From Acanthosepion pharaonis (taxonomy: Eukaryota > Mollusca > Cephalopoda > Sepiida > Sepiidae), in the NCBI GenBank assembly GCA_903632075.3, contig CAHIKZ030000391.1:617501-681500 (forward strand): 64,000 nt of DNA, given 5' to 3'. The notes under the pieces are model-generated. The model was not told the DNA's origin. It made no database searches and was given only the letters and a program-made list of their open reading frames with translations. Positions within the stretch are counted from its first letter, which is position 1. Each line of letters begins with the position of its first letter. Of this stretch, positions 11,073-23,484 are shown in pieces. The position numbers and the translations under genes are program-made.

Positions 11073-12336
11073 AAAAGAAAAGGAGAAGGAGGAGAAAGAA
11101 AGAAAAGAAAGAAAAGAAAGAAAGAAAGAAAGAAAGAAAAAGTAAAGGAAAAGAAAAAAGAAAAAAGAAAGAAGGAGAAAAGAAAGAAAGAAAGAAAGAA
11201 AGAAAGAAAAAGTAATAGGAGGGAGAAAGAAAAAAGAAAGAAAGAAAGAAAGAAAAGTAAAGGAGGAGAAAGAAAAAAGAAAGAAAAAAAGAAAGAAAAA
11301 AGAGGAGGAGAAAGAAAGAAAGAAAGAAAAGAAAGAAAAGAAAGGAAAGAAAAAGAAAAAGAAAAGAAGGAAAGAAAGGAAAAAAGAAAGGAAAGAAAGA
11401 AAGAAAGAAAGAAAGAAAGAAAAAAAGAAAAAGTAAAGGAGGAGAAAGAAAGAAAGAAAAAGAAAGAAAGAAAGAAAGGGAAAGAAAAGAAAAAGAAAGA
11501 AAGAAAGGAGGAGAAAGAAAAAAGAAAGAAAGAAAGAAAGAAAGAAAGGAAAGAAAAGTAATAGGAGGAGAAAAGAAAGAAGGAAAGAAAGAAAGAAAGG
11601 AAAGAAAAGAATAGGAGGAGAAAGAAAGAAAGAAAGAAAGAAAGAAAGCGAAAAAAAAAGAAAGAAAGGAGGAGAAAAAAGAAAGAAAGAAAGAAAAGAA
11701 AGAAAGCGAAAGAAAAAAGTAATAGGAGAAGAGAAAGAAAGAAGGGAAAGAAAGAAAGAAAAAAGTAATAGAGGAGAAAGGAGGAGAAAGAAAGAAAAAA
11801 GAAAGGAAAAGAAAGAAAGAAAGGAAAGAAAAGTAATAGGAGGAGAAAAGAAAGAAAAAAGAAAGAAAGAAAAGAAAGAAAGAAAAGGAAAGAAAAAAAG
11901 TAAAAGAAGGAGAAAGAAAGAAAAAGAAAGGAAAGAAAAAGAAAAAAGAAAAAGGAGGAGGAGAAAGAAAGAAAGGAAAGAAAGAAAGAAAGCGAAAGAA
12001 AAAAGTACAGAGGGAAAGAAAGAAAGAAAGGAGAAAGAAAGAAAAAAAAGAAAGAAAGAAAGAAAGAAAGAAAGAAAAAAGAAAGAAAGAAAAGTAATAG
12101 GAGGAGAAAAGAAAGAAAGAAAGAAAGAAAGAAAAGAAAGGAAAAAAAAAAAAGAAAGAAAGGAGGAGAAAGAAAGAAAAAAAGAAAGAAAAAAGAAGGA
12201 AAGAAAAAAAGAAAAGGGAGGAGAAAGAAAGAAAGAAAGAAAAAGAAAGAAAGAAAGAAAGGAAAGAAAAGGGTTAGGAGGAGAAAGAAAGAAGAAAGAA
12301 AGAAAGAAAGGGAAAGAAAATTAAAGGAGGAAAGAA

Positions 12337-12371
<35 letters not shown>

Positions 12372-12410
12372 GAAAGAAAAAAAGTAAAAGGAGGAGAAAA
12401 GAAAGAAAGG

Positions 12411-12441
<31 letters not shown>

Positions 12442-13018
12442 AAAAGTAATAGGAGGAGAAAGAAAAAAAAGAAGGAAAGAAAGGAAAGAAAAAAGAAAAA
12501 GTAATAGGAAGGAGAAAGAAAGAAAGAAAAGAAAAAGAGAAAGAAAGAAAGAAAGAAAGGAAAGAAAAGAAAGGAGGAGGAGAAAGAAAGAAAGAAGGAA
12601 AGAAAGAAAGGAAAGAAAAAAAAGTAAAAGGAGGAGAAAGAAAAAAAAAGAAAGAAAAAAAAGTAAAGGAAAAAAAAGAAAAAAAGAAAGAAAGGAAAGA
12701 AAAAGTAATAGAAAGAAAGAAAGAAAGAAAGAAAGAAAAAGAAAAGAAAGGAAAGAAAAAAGTAAGAAAGAAAAGAAAAAGAAAGAAAGAAAAAAAGAAA
12801 AGAAAGAAAGGGAAAGAAAAGTACAGGGAGGAGGAGGAAAAGAAAGAAAGAAGGAAAGAAAGAAAGAAAAAAAAAGTAAAAGGAGGAAAGAAAAGAAAGA
12901 AAGAAAGAAAGAAGGAAAGAAAGGAAAGAAAAGTAAAAAGAAAGAAAGGAGAAAGAAAGAAAGGAAAAAAAAAGGAAAGAGAAAAAGAGGAGAAAGGAAA
13001 GGAGAAAGAAAGAAAAAA

Positions 13019-13050
<32 letters not shown>

Positions 13051-13868
13051 AAAAAGTAAAAGGAGGAAAAAGAAAGAAAGAAGGAAAAAGAAAAGGAAAG
13101 AAAAGTAATAGGAGAAGAAAGAAAGAAAGAAAGAAAGAAGGAAAGAAAGGAAAGAAAAAGAAAGAAAGGAGGAGAAAGAAAGAAGGAGAAAGAAAGGAAA
13201 GAAAAGTAGGGAGGAGAAAGAAAGAAAGAAAGAAAGAAAGGAAAGAAAGGAAAGAAAAGTAAAGGAGGGAGGAGAAAGAAAGAAAGAAAAAGAAAGAAGG
13301 AAAGAAAAGGAAAGAAAAAAGTAATAGGAGGAGAAAGAAAGAAAGAAAGAAAGGAAAGAAAAAAAAGGAGAAAGAGAAAGAAAGAAAGAGAAAGAAAGAA
13401 AGAAAGAAAGAAAGAAAAGAAAAAGTAATAGGAGGAGAAAGAAAGAAAGAAAGAGAAAGAAAGAAAGAAAAGAAAGAAAGAAAGAAAAGAAAGAAAGAGG
13501 AGAAAGGAGAAAGAAAGAAAGAAAGGAAAGAAAAAGTAATAGGAGGAGGAGAAAGAAAGAAAGGAGAAAGAAAAGAAAGAAAGAAAAAGAAAGGAAAGAA
13601 AAAGAAAGAAAGAAAGGAAAGAGAAAGGAAGAAGGAAAGAAAGGAAAGAAAAAAAAAGGGAGGAGAAAGAAAGAAAGAAAGAAAGAAAGAAAGGAAAGAA
13701 AAAGTAAAGGAAAAAAAAAGAAAAAGAAAGGAGAAAGAAAGGAGGAGAAAGAAAGAAAGAAAGAAAGGAAAGAAAAGTAATAGGAGGAGAAAGGAAAGGA
13801 GAAAGAAAGAAAGAAAGAAAGAAAAGAAGGAGAAAAAAGAAAGAAAGAAAGAAAAAAAGTAAAGGAGG

Positions 13869-13903
<35 letters not shown>

Positions 13904-15043
13904 GGAGAAAGAAAAAAGTAAAAGGAGGAGAAAGAAAGAAAAGAAAAAGAAAGAAAGAAAGAAAGGAAAGAAAAGTAATAGAGGAGAAAGAAAGAAAGGA
14001 AAGAAAGAAAGAAAAGAAAAAGGAGGAGAAAGAAAGAAAGAAAGAAAGGAAAAAAAAAGTAAAAGAAGGAAAAGAAAGGAAAGAAAAAGGAAAAAAGAAA
14101 GGAGGAGAAAGAAAGAAAAGAAAGAAAGAAAGAAAGAAAGAAAGAAAAGAAAGAAAAGGAGGAGGAGAAAGAAAAAAGAAAGAAAGAAAGAAAGAAAGGA
14201 AAGAAAAAGTAAGGAGGGAAAGGAGAAAGAAAGAAAAGAAAGAAAGAAAGAAAGAAAGCGAAAGAAAAAGTAATAGGAGGAGAAAGAAAGAAAGAAAGAA
14301 AGCGAAAGAAAAAGTAATAGGAGGAGAAAGAAAGAAGGAAAGAAAGGAAAGAAAAAAGTAATAGGAGGAGAAAGAAAAAAGAAAAAAGAAAGAAAGAAAA
14401 GTACAGGGAGGAAAGAGAAAGAAAGAAAAAGTAAAGGAGGAAAAGAAAGAAGGAAAGAAAGAAAGAAAAGTAATAGGAGGAGAAAGAAAGAAGGAAAGAA
14501 AGGAAAGAAAAAAGTAATAGGAGGGAGAAAGAAAGAAAGAAAGAAAGGAAAGAAAAGAAAGGAGGAGAAAGAAAAAAGAAAGAAAGAAGGAAAGAAAAAG
14601 CACAGGAGGAGAAAGAAAGAAAAAAGAAAGGAAGAGAAAGAAAGAAGGAAAGAAAGAAAGAAAAAAGTAAAGGAGGAGAAAGAAAGAAAGAAAGAAAGCG
14701 AAAGAAAAAGTAATAGGAGGAGAAAGAAAGAAAGAAAGAAAGAAAAGAAAGAAGGAGAAAGAAAGAAAGAAAAAAGAAAGAAAGAAAGAAAGAAAGAAAA
14801 GAAAGAAAGAAAGAAAGAAAAGAAAGAAAGGGAAAGAAAAAGTAAAAGGAGGAGAAAGAAAAAGAAGGAAAGAAAGGAAAGAAAAGTAATAGGAGGAGGA
14901 GAAAGAAAGAAAGGGAAAGAAAGGAAAGAAAAAGTAACAGGAGGAGAAAGAAAGAAAGAAAAGAAAGAAAAAGTAAAGGAGGAGAAAGAAAGAAGGAAAG
15001 AAAGAAAGAAGGAAAGAAAGAAAAAAAAAAGGAGGAAAGAAAA

Positions 15044-15076
<33 letters not shown>

Positions 15077-15171
15077 AAAGTAAAGGAGGAGAAAGAAAGA
15101 AAGAAAGAAAGAAAGAAAAGAAAGGAGGAGAAAGAAAGAAAGAAAAAGGAAAGAAAAAGAAAAGTAGGAGG

Positions 15172-15210
<39 letters not shown>

Positions 15211-15234
15211 AAAAAGAAAAAAAGTAATAGGAGG

Positions 15235-15272
<38 letters not shown>

Positions 15273-15294
15273 CGAAAGAAAAAGTAATAGGAGG

Positions 15295-15332
<38 letters not shown>

Positions 15333-15354
15333 CGAAAGAAAAAGTAATAGGAGG

Positions 15355-15388
<34 letters not shown>

Positions 15389-15410
15389 CGAAAGAAAAAG
15401 TAATAGGAGG

Positions 15411-15448
<38 letters not shown>

Positions 15449-15485
15449 CGAAAGAAAGAAAGAAAAGAAAGAAAAGGAGGAGAAA

Positions 15486-15520
<35 letters not shown>

Positions 15521-16415
15521 GAAAAGAAAAAAGTAAAAGGAGGAGAAAGAAAGAAAGAAAGAAAGAAAGAAAAGAAAGAAAGGAGAAAGTAAGGGAGGAA
15601 AAGAAGGAAAGAAAGAAAGAAAAAGTAATAGGACGAGAAAGAAAGAAGGAAAGAAAGCGAAAGAAAAAGTAATAGGAGGAGAAAGAAAGAAAGAAAGAAA
15701 GAAAGAAAGGAAAGAAAGAAAGAAAGGAAAAGAAAGAAAAAGAAAGAAAGAAAAAAAAGAAAGAAAGAAAAGAAAGGAAAGAAAGAAAGAAAAAAGAAAG
15801 GAAAGAAAAAAGAGGAGGAGAAAGAAAGAAAGAAAGAAAGGAAAGAAAAAGTAATAGGAGGAGAAAGAAAGAAAGAAAGAAAAGAAAGAAAAGAAAAGAA
15901 AGAAAGAAAAAAGAAAATAGAGAAAGAAAAGAAAGAAAGAAAGTAAGAAAGAAAGCGAAGAAAAAAGTAATAGGAGGAGAAAGAAAGAAAGAAAGAAAGA
16001 AAAGTAAAGAAAGAAAGAAAAAAGAAAAGAAAGGAAAGAAAAGTAAAGAAAGGAAAGAAAGAAAGAAAGAAAAGAAAGGAGAAAGAAAAAGGAAAGAAAG
16101 AAAGAAAAGTAATAGGAGGAGAAAGAAAGAAAGAAAGAAAGAAAGAAAAAAGCGAAAGGAAAAGAAAGAGGAGGAGAAAAAGAAAGAAAGGAAAGAAAGG
16201 AAAGAAAAAAAGTAAAAGGAAAAGAAAGAAAGAAAGAAAGAAAAGAAAGAAAGAAAGCAAAAGAAAAAGTAAAAGGAGGAGAAAGAAAGAAGGAAAGAAA
16301 AAGGAAAGAAAAAAAGTAATAGGAAAGAAAGAAAGAAAAAAGAAAGAAAGAAAAGTAATAGGAGGAGAAAGAAAGAAAGAAAGAAAGAAAGAAAGGAAAG
16401 AAAAGTAATAGGAGG

Positions 16416-16453
<38 letters not shown>

Positions 16454-16710
16454 GAAAGAGGAAAAGTAAAAGGAGGAGAAAGAAAAGAAGGAGGAGAAAG
16501 AAAGAAAGAAAGAAAAAGGAAAGAGGAGAAAGAAAAGTAAAGAAAGAAAGAAAGAAGGAAAGAAAGGGAAAGAAAAGTAATAGGAGGAGAAAGAAAGAAA
16601 AGAAAGGAAAGAAAAAGTAAGGAGGAGAGAAAGAAAAAAAAAGAAGGAGAAAGAAAGAAAGAAAGAAAGGAAAGAAAGGAAAGAAAAATTAAAAAGTAAA
16701 AGGAGGAGAA

Positions 16711-16741
<31 letters not shown>

Positions 16742-17093
16742 GAAAGAAAGAAAGAAAAGTAATAGGAGGAGAAAAGAAAGAAAGAAAGAAAGAAAGGAAA
16801 GAAAAGTAATAGGAGGAGAAAGAAAGAAAGAAAGAAAGAAAGAAAAAAGAAAGAAGAGAAAGAAAGGAAAGAAAGGAAAGAAAAGTAAAGAAGGAAAAGG
16901 AAAAAAAAAGAAAGAAGGAAAGAAAGAGAAAGAAAGAAAGAAAGGAAAGAAAAGAAAGAAAGAAAAAGAAAAAAGAAAGAAAAGAAAAAGAAAGAAAGAA
17001 AAGAAAGAAAGAAAGGAAAGAAAAAAGTAATAGGAGGAAAAAAAAAGAAAGAAAGAAAGAAAGAAAGAAAAGGAAAGAAAAAGTAATAGGAGG

Positions 17094-17127
<34 letters not shown>

Positions 17128-17223
17128 GAAAGAAAAGGAGAAAGAAAAGAAAGAGAAAGAAAGAAAGAAAGAAAAGAAAGAGGAGAAGAAAGAAAGAAAG
17201 AAAGAAAAAAAAGTAATAGGAGG

Positions 17224-17254
<31 letters not shown>

Positions 17255-17272
17255 AAAAAAAGTAATAGGAGG

Positions 17273-17319
<47 letters not shown>

Positions 17320-18004
17320 AAAAGGAAAGAAAAAGAAGGAGGAGAAAGAAAGAAGGAAAGAAAGCGAAAGAAAAAGTAATAGGAGGAGAAAGAAAGAAAG
17401 AAAGAAAGAAGGAAAGAAAGCGAAAGAAAAAGTAATAGGAGGAGAAAGAAAGAAGGAAAGAAAGCGAAAGAAAAAGTAATAGGAGGAGAAAGAAAGAAAG
17501 AAAGAAAGCGAAAGAAAAAGTAATAGGAGGAGGAGAAAAGAAAAAGAAAGAAAAGAAAAAAAAGGAGGAGGAGAAAGAAAGAAAGAAAGAAAGAAAGAAA
17601 GCGAAAGAAAAAGTAATAGGAGGAGAAAGAAAGAAGGAAAGAAAGCGAAAGAAAAAGTAATAGGAGGAGAAAGAAAGAAAGAAAGAAAGAAAAGTAAAAG
17701 AGAAGAAAGAAAGAAAGAAAGAAAGAAAAAGTATAGGAGGAGAAAGAAAGAAGGAAAGAAAGAAAGAAAAAGAAAGAAGCGAAAGAAAAAGTAATAGGAG
17801 GAGAAAGAAAGAAAGAAAGAAAGAAAGAAAGGAAGAAAGAAAGAAAGAAAAGAAAAAAAGAAAGCAAAGGAGGAGAAAGAAAGAAAGAAAAAAGAAAGAA
17901 AAAAGAAAGAAAGCGAAAGAAAAAAGAAATAGGAGGAGAAAGAAAGAAAGAAAGAAAAGAAAGAAAGAAAGAAAGGAAAGAAAAAGTAATAGGAGGAGAA
18001 AGGA

Positions 18005-18039
<35 letters not shown>

Positions 18040-18147
18040 CGAAAGAAAAAGTGATAGGAGGAGAAGGAAAGAAAGAAAGAAAGAAAGAAAGCGAAAGAAA
18101 AAGTAATAGGAGGAGAAAGAAAGAAAAAAAGAAAGCGAAAGAAAAAA
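8016..18147 (+). repeat. 10-kb polypurine GAAA array with GTAATAGGAGGAG spacers
   Basis: Essentially uninterrupted (GAAA)n on the + strand, broken by a recurring spacer GTAATAGGAGGAGAAAG and often preceded by GCGAAAGAAAA. This gives a higher-order unit of roughly 40-110 bp whose length changes mainly in 4-bp steps. Some units are identical in tandem, for example 15241-15300 and 15301-15360. T is almost confined to the GTAATA core and C to the GCGAAA variant, so strand asymmetry is extreme and triplex (H-DNA) formation is plausible. The minus strand lacks stop codons because TTA, CTA and TCA rarely occur on +. That explains the giant Phe/Leu/Ser frames; none is a gene. Confidence 0.97.
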
Positions 18148-18690
18148 TAAATTTAAAAAGAAAAGAAAGGTATTAAAAAAACAAATGATAAAAAAATGAA
18201 AAAAACAAGAATAAGGAAAAGAAAAATAAAGAAACGTTAAAACAAAAAGAAAAATCCAATGAAAGAAGAAAATCTTAATTTAATCGAAGTCTTATTGCAC
18301 AGACAAAAATTCAAATCAATTGCAAGGTTATAGTCCCAATGATGCTTTTCTGTTGTATAAATAAAAGAAATCACAAGCGCTATTGCTAATTATAACATTG
18401 TCGTCTATCGAATCTTGTCTTCTATTTTCTACCAAAGAACAAATATATAAAACTATTTTACAAATATTACCTTAATTAGCCACAATATCAATTATGGCGT
18501 TATTAAGTTGCTTCTGTGTCAGACATGAAATAATTTATGGATTTTTTTCTCTTTTAGTAATGAGCTTGGAGATGTAATTATGATGATTATCTCTTATGTA
18601 AAATATATATATATATATATATATTAAGTCTGTTGAATTGTCAAAGTGTATGGTACATTTAGAAACTGTATGAAAACTATAACAAAGGTT
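18148..18690. other. Right flank of GAAA array, AT-rich
   Basis: A-rich decay to about 18270, then ordinary AT-rich DNA and a short (TA)n at 18604-18623. No gene. Confidence 0.5.
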
Positions 18691-18699
18691 GAGTGAAAT

Positions 18700-18805
18700 T
18701 GGTTAAATAGACAAACTCTTCCGGAAACCGTTGCGGGTTGTCCTAGCAAACATTTGATCACGCCTGTTTATGCATTCTCTCACAGAAACTGTAACTAAAC
18801 TGAGT
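18700..18805 (+). repeat. SINE tail fragment
   Basis: The segment from TGATCACGCC to cagaaactgtaactaaact matches the tails of the SINEs at 28.6 and 46.6 kb. The tRNA head is missing or too diverged to see. A (TA)n array follows at once. Confidence 0.5.
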
Positions 18806-18815
18806 AATTATATAT

Positions 18816-18887
<72 letters not shown>

Positions 18888-19002
18888 TTATGTACATTCA
18901 TTCTGTTATTTAATATGGCATTGAGCTCTCCCTTTGCTTGTGTAGCATACCAGTTAAGATCTGCTTCCTTTGGTATACCTGTAAAAGATCAAATTTAATT
19001 TA

Positions 19003-19044
<42 letters not shown>

Positions 19045-19056
19045 CTTATGACCCCT

Positions 19057-19118
<62 letters not shown>
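18806..19118. repeat. Cluster of three TA arrays
   Basis: (TA)n at 18806-18883, 19009-19041 and 19060-19118. Between the last two, 19041-19058 (ttatcttatgacccctgg) is an isolated copy of the terminus of the Tc1-like element that starts at 19.23 kb. Confidence 0.9.
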
Positions 19119-19121
<3 letters not shown>

Positions 19122-19303
19122 TTATTGACAATTGTAAAAAAGTTCATAAAAATATGTTTCGAACATAATATCCAATAATGCATTTCCCCTATATAGCTTC
19201 ATGGATAACGAAAACAAATTAGCTATGATATAAGGGGTCAGAAGATAAAATAATGTGAACAGCTTGCAGAAATAGCATTTTTTTCAATTTCTCGGTAATT
19301 AAA

Positions 19304-19396
19304 ATTAAAATAAAATACAAACAAGAGAAAACGGGAAAAAAAAGGAAAAAGGCAATAAAAAAGAAAACAGAAAAAAACTAAAAAGACGGATAACGA

Positions 19397-19431
<35 letters not shown>

Positions 19432-19432
19432 G
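19304..19432 (+). repeat. Flank module A with short GAAA tract
   Basis: Near-copy of 7930-8026, ending in about ten GAAA units and then ordinary sequence (aaacaaaagtcctttacc). It represents the unexpanded form of the locus that became the 10-kb array. Confidence 0.8.
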
Positions 19433-19534
19433 AAACAAAAGTCCTTTACCTTGTTTTCCACTTTATCAAGTCATTATTTATCTTCAGGTAAAATAGTTAC
19501 ATGCTAATATACGAAACCTGTCGTATATTTAAAG

Positions 19535-20506
19535 TAGACAAATAGTTGCTGCTCGTGTAGCAGGAGCATCTGTTGCCAAAACGACTCAATTATTGTATAT
19601 GTCAAAGGCTACAGTGTCTATAGTAATGTTTGCTTACAGAAAAACATCATTTGCAAAGAGTAATAGTAGATGGAGACCAAAGCTGACAGAAACAGACCGA
19701 CGAGTTTTAAAACAAATTGTGGAAAAAAAAAAGAAAAAAGAATTCTTAAAACTACTGCAACAAAAGTGTCATCAGAACTCATTACTCACCTAACAATTTC
19801 CACACGCAGAGGACGTCGGGAGCTCCACAAATCTGATATCGACGGAAGAGGTGAAACCTCTGAACACAAAGTCGAACGCCAAGTTGCGAAAAAATGATGT
19901 GATGATCACAAGTGAACACTAGAGTAACGAAAAAGCGTTATTAATCTGATGAGTCTTCTTTCACGTTATTTCCTACAAACGGGCGTGTTTATGTGTGGAG
20001 AACATTGCATGAAGCCCATGACCCGGATTACATTGAACCGACAGTCAAATATGGCGGGGGCTCCGTAATGATTTGGGCGGAAATTTCCGGGTATACTTCT
20101 GGTTCTATCATCAATCTTAATGGTAGAATTACTGCAGATAAATATCTCGACATTTTCAATGACAATGTCCTTACAATGGCTACCATATTGTTGCCAGAAA
20201 ATGCCATATTCCAAGATGATAATTCAGCCATACAAAAAAAGTGAAGTCAGGCATCATAACGTAATTAACCATCTTCCATGGCCAGCACAATCACCTGATC
20301 TCAACATAATTGAACCATTATGGGAAGTTCTAGAGCAGAGAGTGAGTAATAGATTTTCTCCTCTATCGTCGCCGAAGTATCTTTGCGAGATTTTGATTGA
20401 AAAATGAGATAAAATTTCACTGGAAACAATTCAAAACTTATTGGAGTCTATTCCACGTAGAATCAAAGCAGTTTTAGAAGCTAATGGAGGTTCAACAACT
20501 TATTAG
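19535..20506 (+). pseudogene. Tc1-like transposase, inactivated
   Basis: Recognisable blocks in order are: N-terminal helix-turn-helix (AGASVAKTTQLLYMSKATVS), a basic linker (RWRPKLTETDRRVLKQI), first Asp in SDESSF near 19950, YVWRT and GGGSVMIWAEIS near 20045-20090, second Asp in FQDDNSA near 20217, and the Glu block SPDLNIIEPLW near 20295. The frame ends at TAG 20504-20506. Frameshifts separate the blocks, and roughly 15 residues after the second Asp are missing. Non-functional. Confidence 0.85.
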
Positions 20507-20574
20507 TCAATAAATAAATGTTTAGGCCAGGTGCTCACATTATTATGTCTAACCCCTGTATATATACACATATA

Positions 20575-20857
20575 TATTTATTAAAGACATTTTTATGTTT
20601 AACGTTGTTATTTTATAGATACAATTATTTAAGAATGTTTGTTTATGATAAACAGTATTAAATAACATTTACTGGCCTGAATGTCCGAGAGATTTTTATA
20701 GAAAATATTCGTTCTTTGACAGGAAAATGAAAATTTCTCGGACATTCAGGCCGGTAAATGTTATTTAATACTGTTTATCATAAACAGAGCATTTGCTTAA
20801 ATACTTGTATCTATAAAATAACAACGTTAAACAACAAAAAATGTCTTTAATAAATAA
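20575..20857. mobile_element. Long-hairpin foldback element, complete copy
   Basis: Arms 20577-20700 and 20728-20856 are near-perfect reverse complements (about 124 bp each) around a loop of about 28 bp. The 20-mer cctgaatgtccgagagattt lies near the inner end of the left arm. No coding capacity. A partial relative lies at 36.95 kb. Confidence 0.85.
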
Positions 20858-20883
20858 ATTGTCGGACCTTGTCCATTTTTAAT

Positions 20884-21402
<519 letters not shown>

Positions 21403-21405
<3 letters not shown>

Positions 21406-21751
21406 TTTATTCATGTAGGTGTCATTGGGTAGAAGTAGTACCTTTGTTGCTCGGCTGCTGCTCCATATTATTAGGGTGTACGGGCAAATCTGCCCTTCAC
21501 CGATTCCCTAAATGTCTCACGTGTTGTTTCCACGCTACAAAGCCTGTAAATCGCTTCAGCAGGCGGCTTAAAGCAGGTGAAGGGGCAGTGATTGCACTGC
21601 ACTACGAGGCGAATGATCTCCAGAAACGGACAACGGCTGGACACTGGATTCAACGACCAAGTGCACAGATCGATTATTAGTGGTTTCGGCTGTCGGCCAA
21701 GAACTTGGGGAGAAAGAGCGTGCCGCCAAGTTCTCTACAAGCCAGAGAGAG

Positions 21752-21753
<2 letters not shown>
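21403..21753. other. Unassigned GC-richer segment
   Basis: Moderately GC-rich with short frames on both strands but no recognised motif. It could be 5' sequence of the LINE that becomes recognisable at 22.9 kb, cut off by TA arrays. Confidence 0.3.
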
Positions 21754-21843
<90 letters not shown>

Positions 21844-21976
21844 GTATGTATATGTGTATATATGTATATATATGTGTGTATGTATATGTGTGCGTATGTA
21901 AACATATATGTGTATATATATATATGTATAAGTGTACATATGTATTTGTATGTATATGTATATATGTATGTATATA

Positions 21977-22023
<47 letters not shown>

Positions 22024-22061
22024 CATAATTATATGTATGTATATCTGCGTGGCTATATGTT

Positions 22062-22132
<71 letters not shown>
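21754..22132. repeat. (TA)n(TG)n compound microsatellite
   Basis: (TA)n at 21754-21803, (TG)n to 21832, then mixed TATG/TGTA steps and further (TA)n at 21977-22017 and 22062-22132. Tyr-Ile repeats in the frames are artefacts. Confidence 0.9.
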
Positions 22133-22136
<4 letters not shown>

Positions 22137-22915
22137 TCATGTAAGCCAGTACTATCTTTTGCAAGGTCGAGAATCGGCGACTAAACTGGTTCCCCCATCA
22201 GGTCTAGAGTGGCTACAAATACTGTAGGACAAAAACAAGGTCAACGGGCAGATGAACTTATTTAAGATCTCATCGATCATCTGCCTATTTCTGCGCAAGG
22301 TCATAGAAATTTTTGGGCTAGTATCCAGACGCGCTGTTAACCCACTGGCGTTGCGACATCCAAATCATTGTTGCAGTCTCCTAAGAGAAGGAAATTTTGA
22401 CAGAAAACCTGACTCGTGACCTCACTAGATATGTTGTAACTGCTTGTTTCTGGACAATGTGGTTTTGTGGTGAGAGTCGATGCAGTGTTGTGCAAACTAC
22501 ATCCGACCTTAAAACATGGCCGGGCATTACTGACAACTTCCTAGATTGTTGTTTTTTTTTTCAATCAAAGTCTGATGGAGATGGTGATATAGGGACACGT
22601 ACAGATCTGATGGGTTTAGCTGCTGACCTGCATAATTGGCGGCCTCTGGGTAGGTAAAAATTCCCTAGCTGAACTTCATTCAGACGGTGGTGGCTTTCAG
22701 TTCTTCCAGGGGTGCCTGAGCAGCCCTTCTAAAGAGAGCGCTGCTCAGTAGCAGTTTTCTGGAAGGGTCTAGAAAAGCTGTCTCATTGATCTGGCCAGAA
22801 TAGCGTGGCTGGTGGATGTCAAAACAAACTAAGAATTGAACTAAAACTATCTTGTTTGAACGCATGATTTCTCGTAGATAATCCTTTGGGGTCTGCTCCT
22901 CAACACAGAACAGCA
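22133..22915 (+). other. Possible 5' untranslated part of the LINE
   Basis: No protein motif recognised. It directly precedes the endonuclease frame without a visible boundary, so it may be LINE 5' sequence. A poly-T run lies at 22552. Confidence 0.35.
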
Positions 22916-22917
22916 CT

Positions 22918-23163
22918 GATGTCTAGGGAGCTAGAGAGATATTCTATAGATGTAGCTGCTCTCTCAGAAACTCGTTTAGCTGGTGATAGTCAACTTTAAG
23001 AAGTTGGAGGTGTCAACACTTTCTTCTGAAAGGGAAAGTATACTGAAGAGGATAGATTAGCTGGTGTGCGTTTTGATGTACGTAGCACACTAGTACTGAA
23101 ATCTTCTGAAGGAGTCAGTGAACGTTTGATGAATCTTCGCCTGCATCTCAATGCATGATATGC
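22918..23163 (+). pseudogene. LINE endonuclease, N-terminal part
   Basis: Reads ERYSIDVAALSETRLAGD, where the SET segment carries the catalytic Glu of APE-type endonucleases, followed by a FF-KGK-EEDRLAGV block and SERLMNLRLHL. Internal stops are present. It ends where an LTR-like insertion begins. Confidence 0.8.
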
Positions 23164-23484
23164 TGTTGTTCTTGATGACGGTCGTCTTTGAGTATAGAAT
23201 CCAGAGGTTAGCAGTGAATATTTCGAAGACAGTAGGAAAGCGTTGTTCAGGTTAGCAGTGGATATTTTGGTAAAAGTAGCAGAGCGTAGTTCTTCCTTCT
23301 GTTCCTCTTCGCCTGACAAGCTGGCACTGGACATTCAGATAGAGTAAACAAAATAGCCGCCTTTATACACAACGGATTGAATATTCTACGTCTTCTGATT
23401 GGTTAACCTTCTATTGGTGGACTATAAAGTCAGTCAAGTCATTTGGGTTGGCTCACTAGTCTAATGTATCCAAAAATTGTAACA
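23164..23484 (+). mobile_element. Solo LTR-like insertion inside the endonuclease
   Basis: A 321-bp block starts TGTTGTTC and ends TGTAACA, giving TGTT/AACA ends as in LTRs. Near the 3' part are two ATTGG boxes (about 23398 and 23413) and a TATA-like ACTATAAAGTC near 23432, a credible U3 promoter on +. The flanking 5-mers are tatgc and tacgt, a target duplication with two transitions at best. The endonuclease reading resumes after it. Confidence 0.6.

Larger units (their letters stand above)
19232..20557 (+). mobile_element. Tc1-like element with short inverted repeats
   Basis: The left end (ggggtcagaagataaaataa, 19233) and the right end (complement of gctcacattattatgtctaa) form imperfect inverted repeats of about 30 bp next to TA. 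The interior has flank module A with a short GAAA run (19304-19432) and then a broken transposase. The element belongs to a different Tc1 lineage from that at 4.5 kb. Confidence 0.75.

Noticed and set aside
12274..17867. Giant minus-strand open frames (up to 1328 codons) rich in Phe, Leu and Ser
   Set aside because: They are the complement of the GAAA/GGAGGA array. Absence of TTA, CTA and TCA on the + strand removes stops in all minus frames. No non-repeat domain is present.
22996..23334. 112-codon minus-strand frame
   Set aside because: It spans the LINE endonuclease/LTR junction in antisense, and its composition fits chance.
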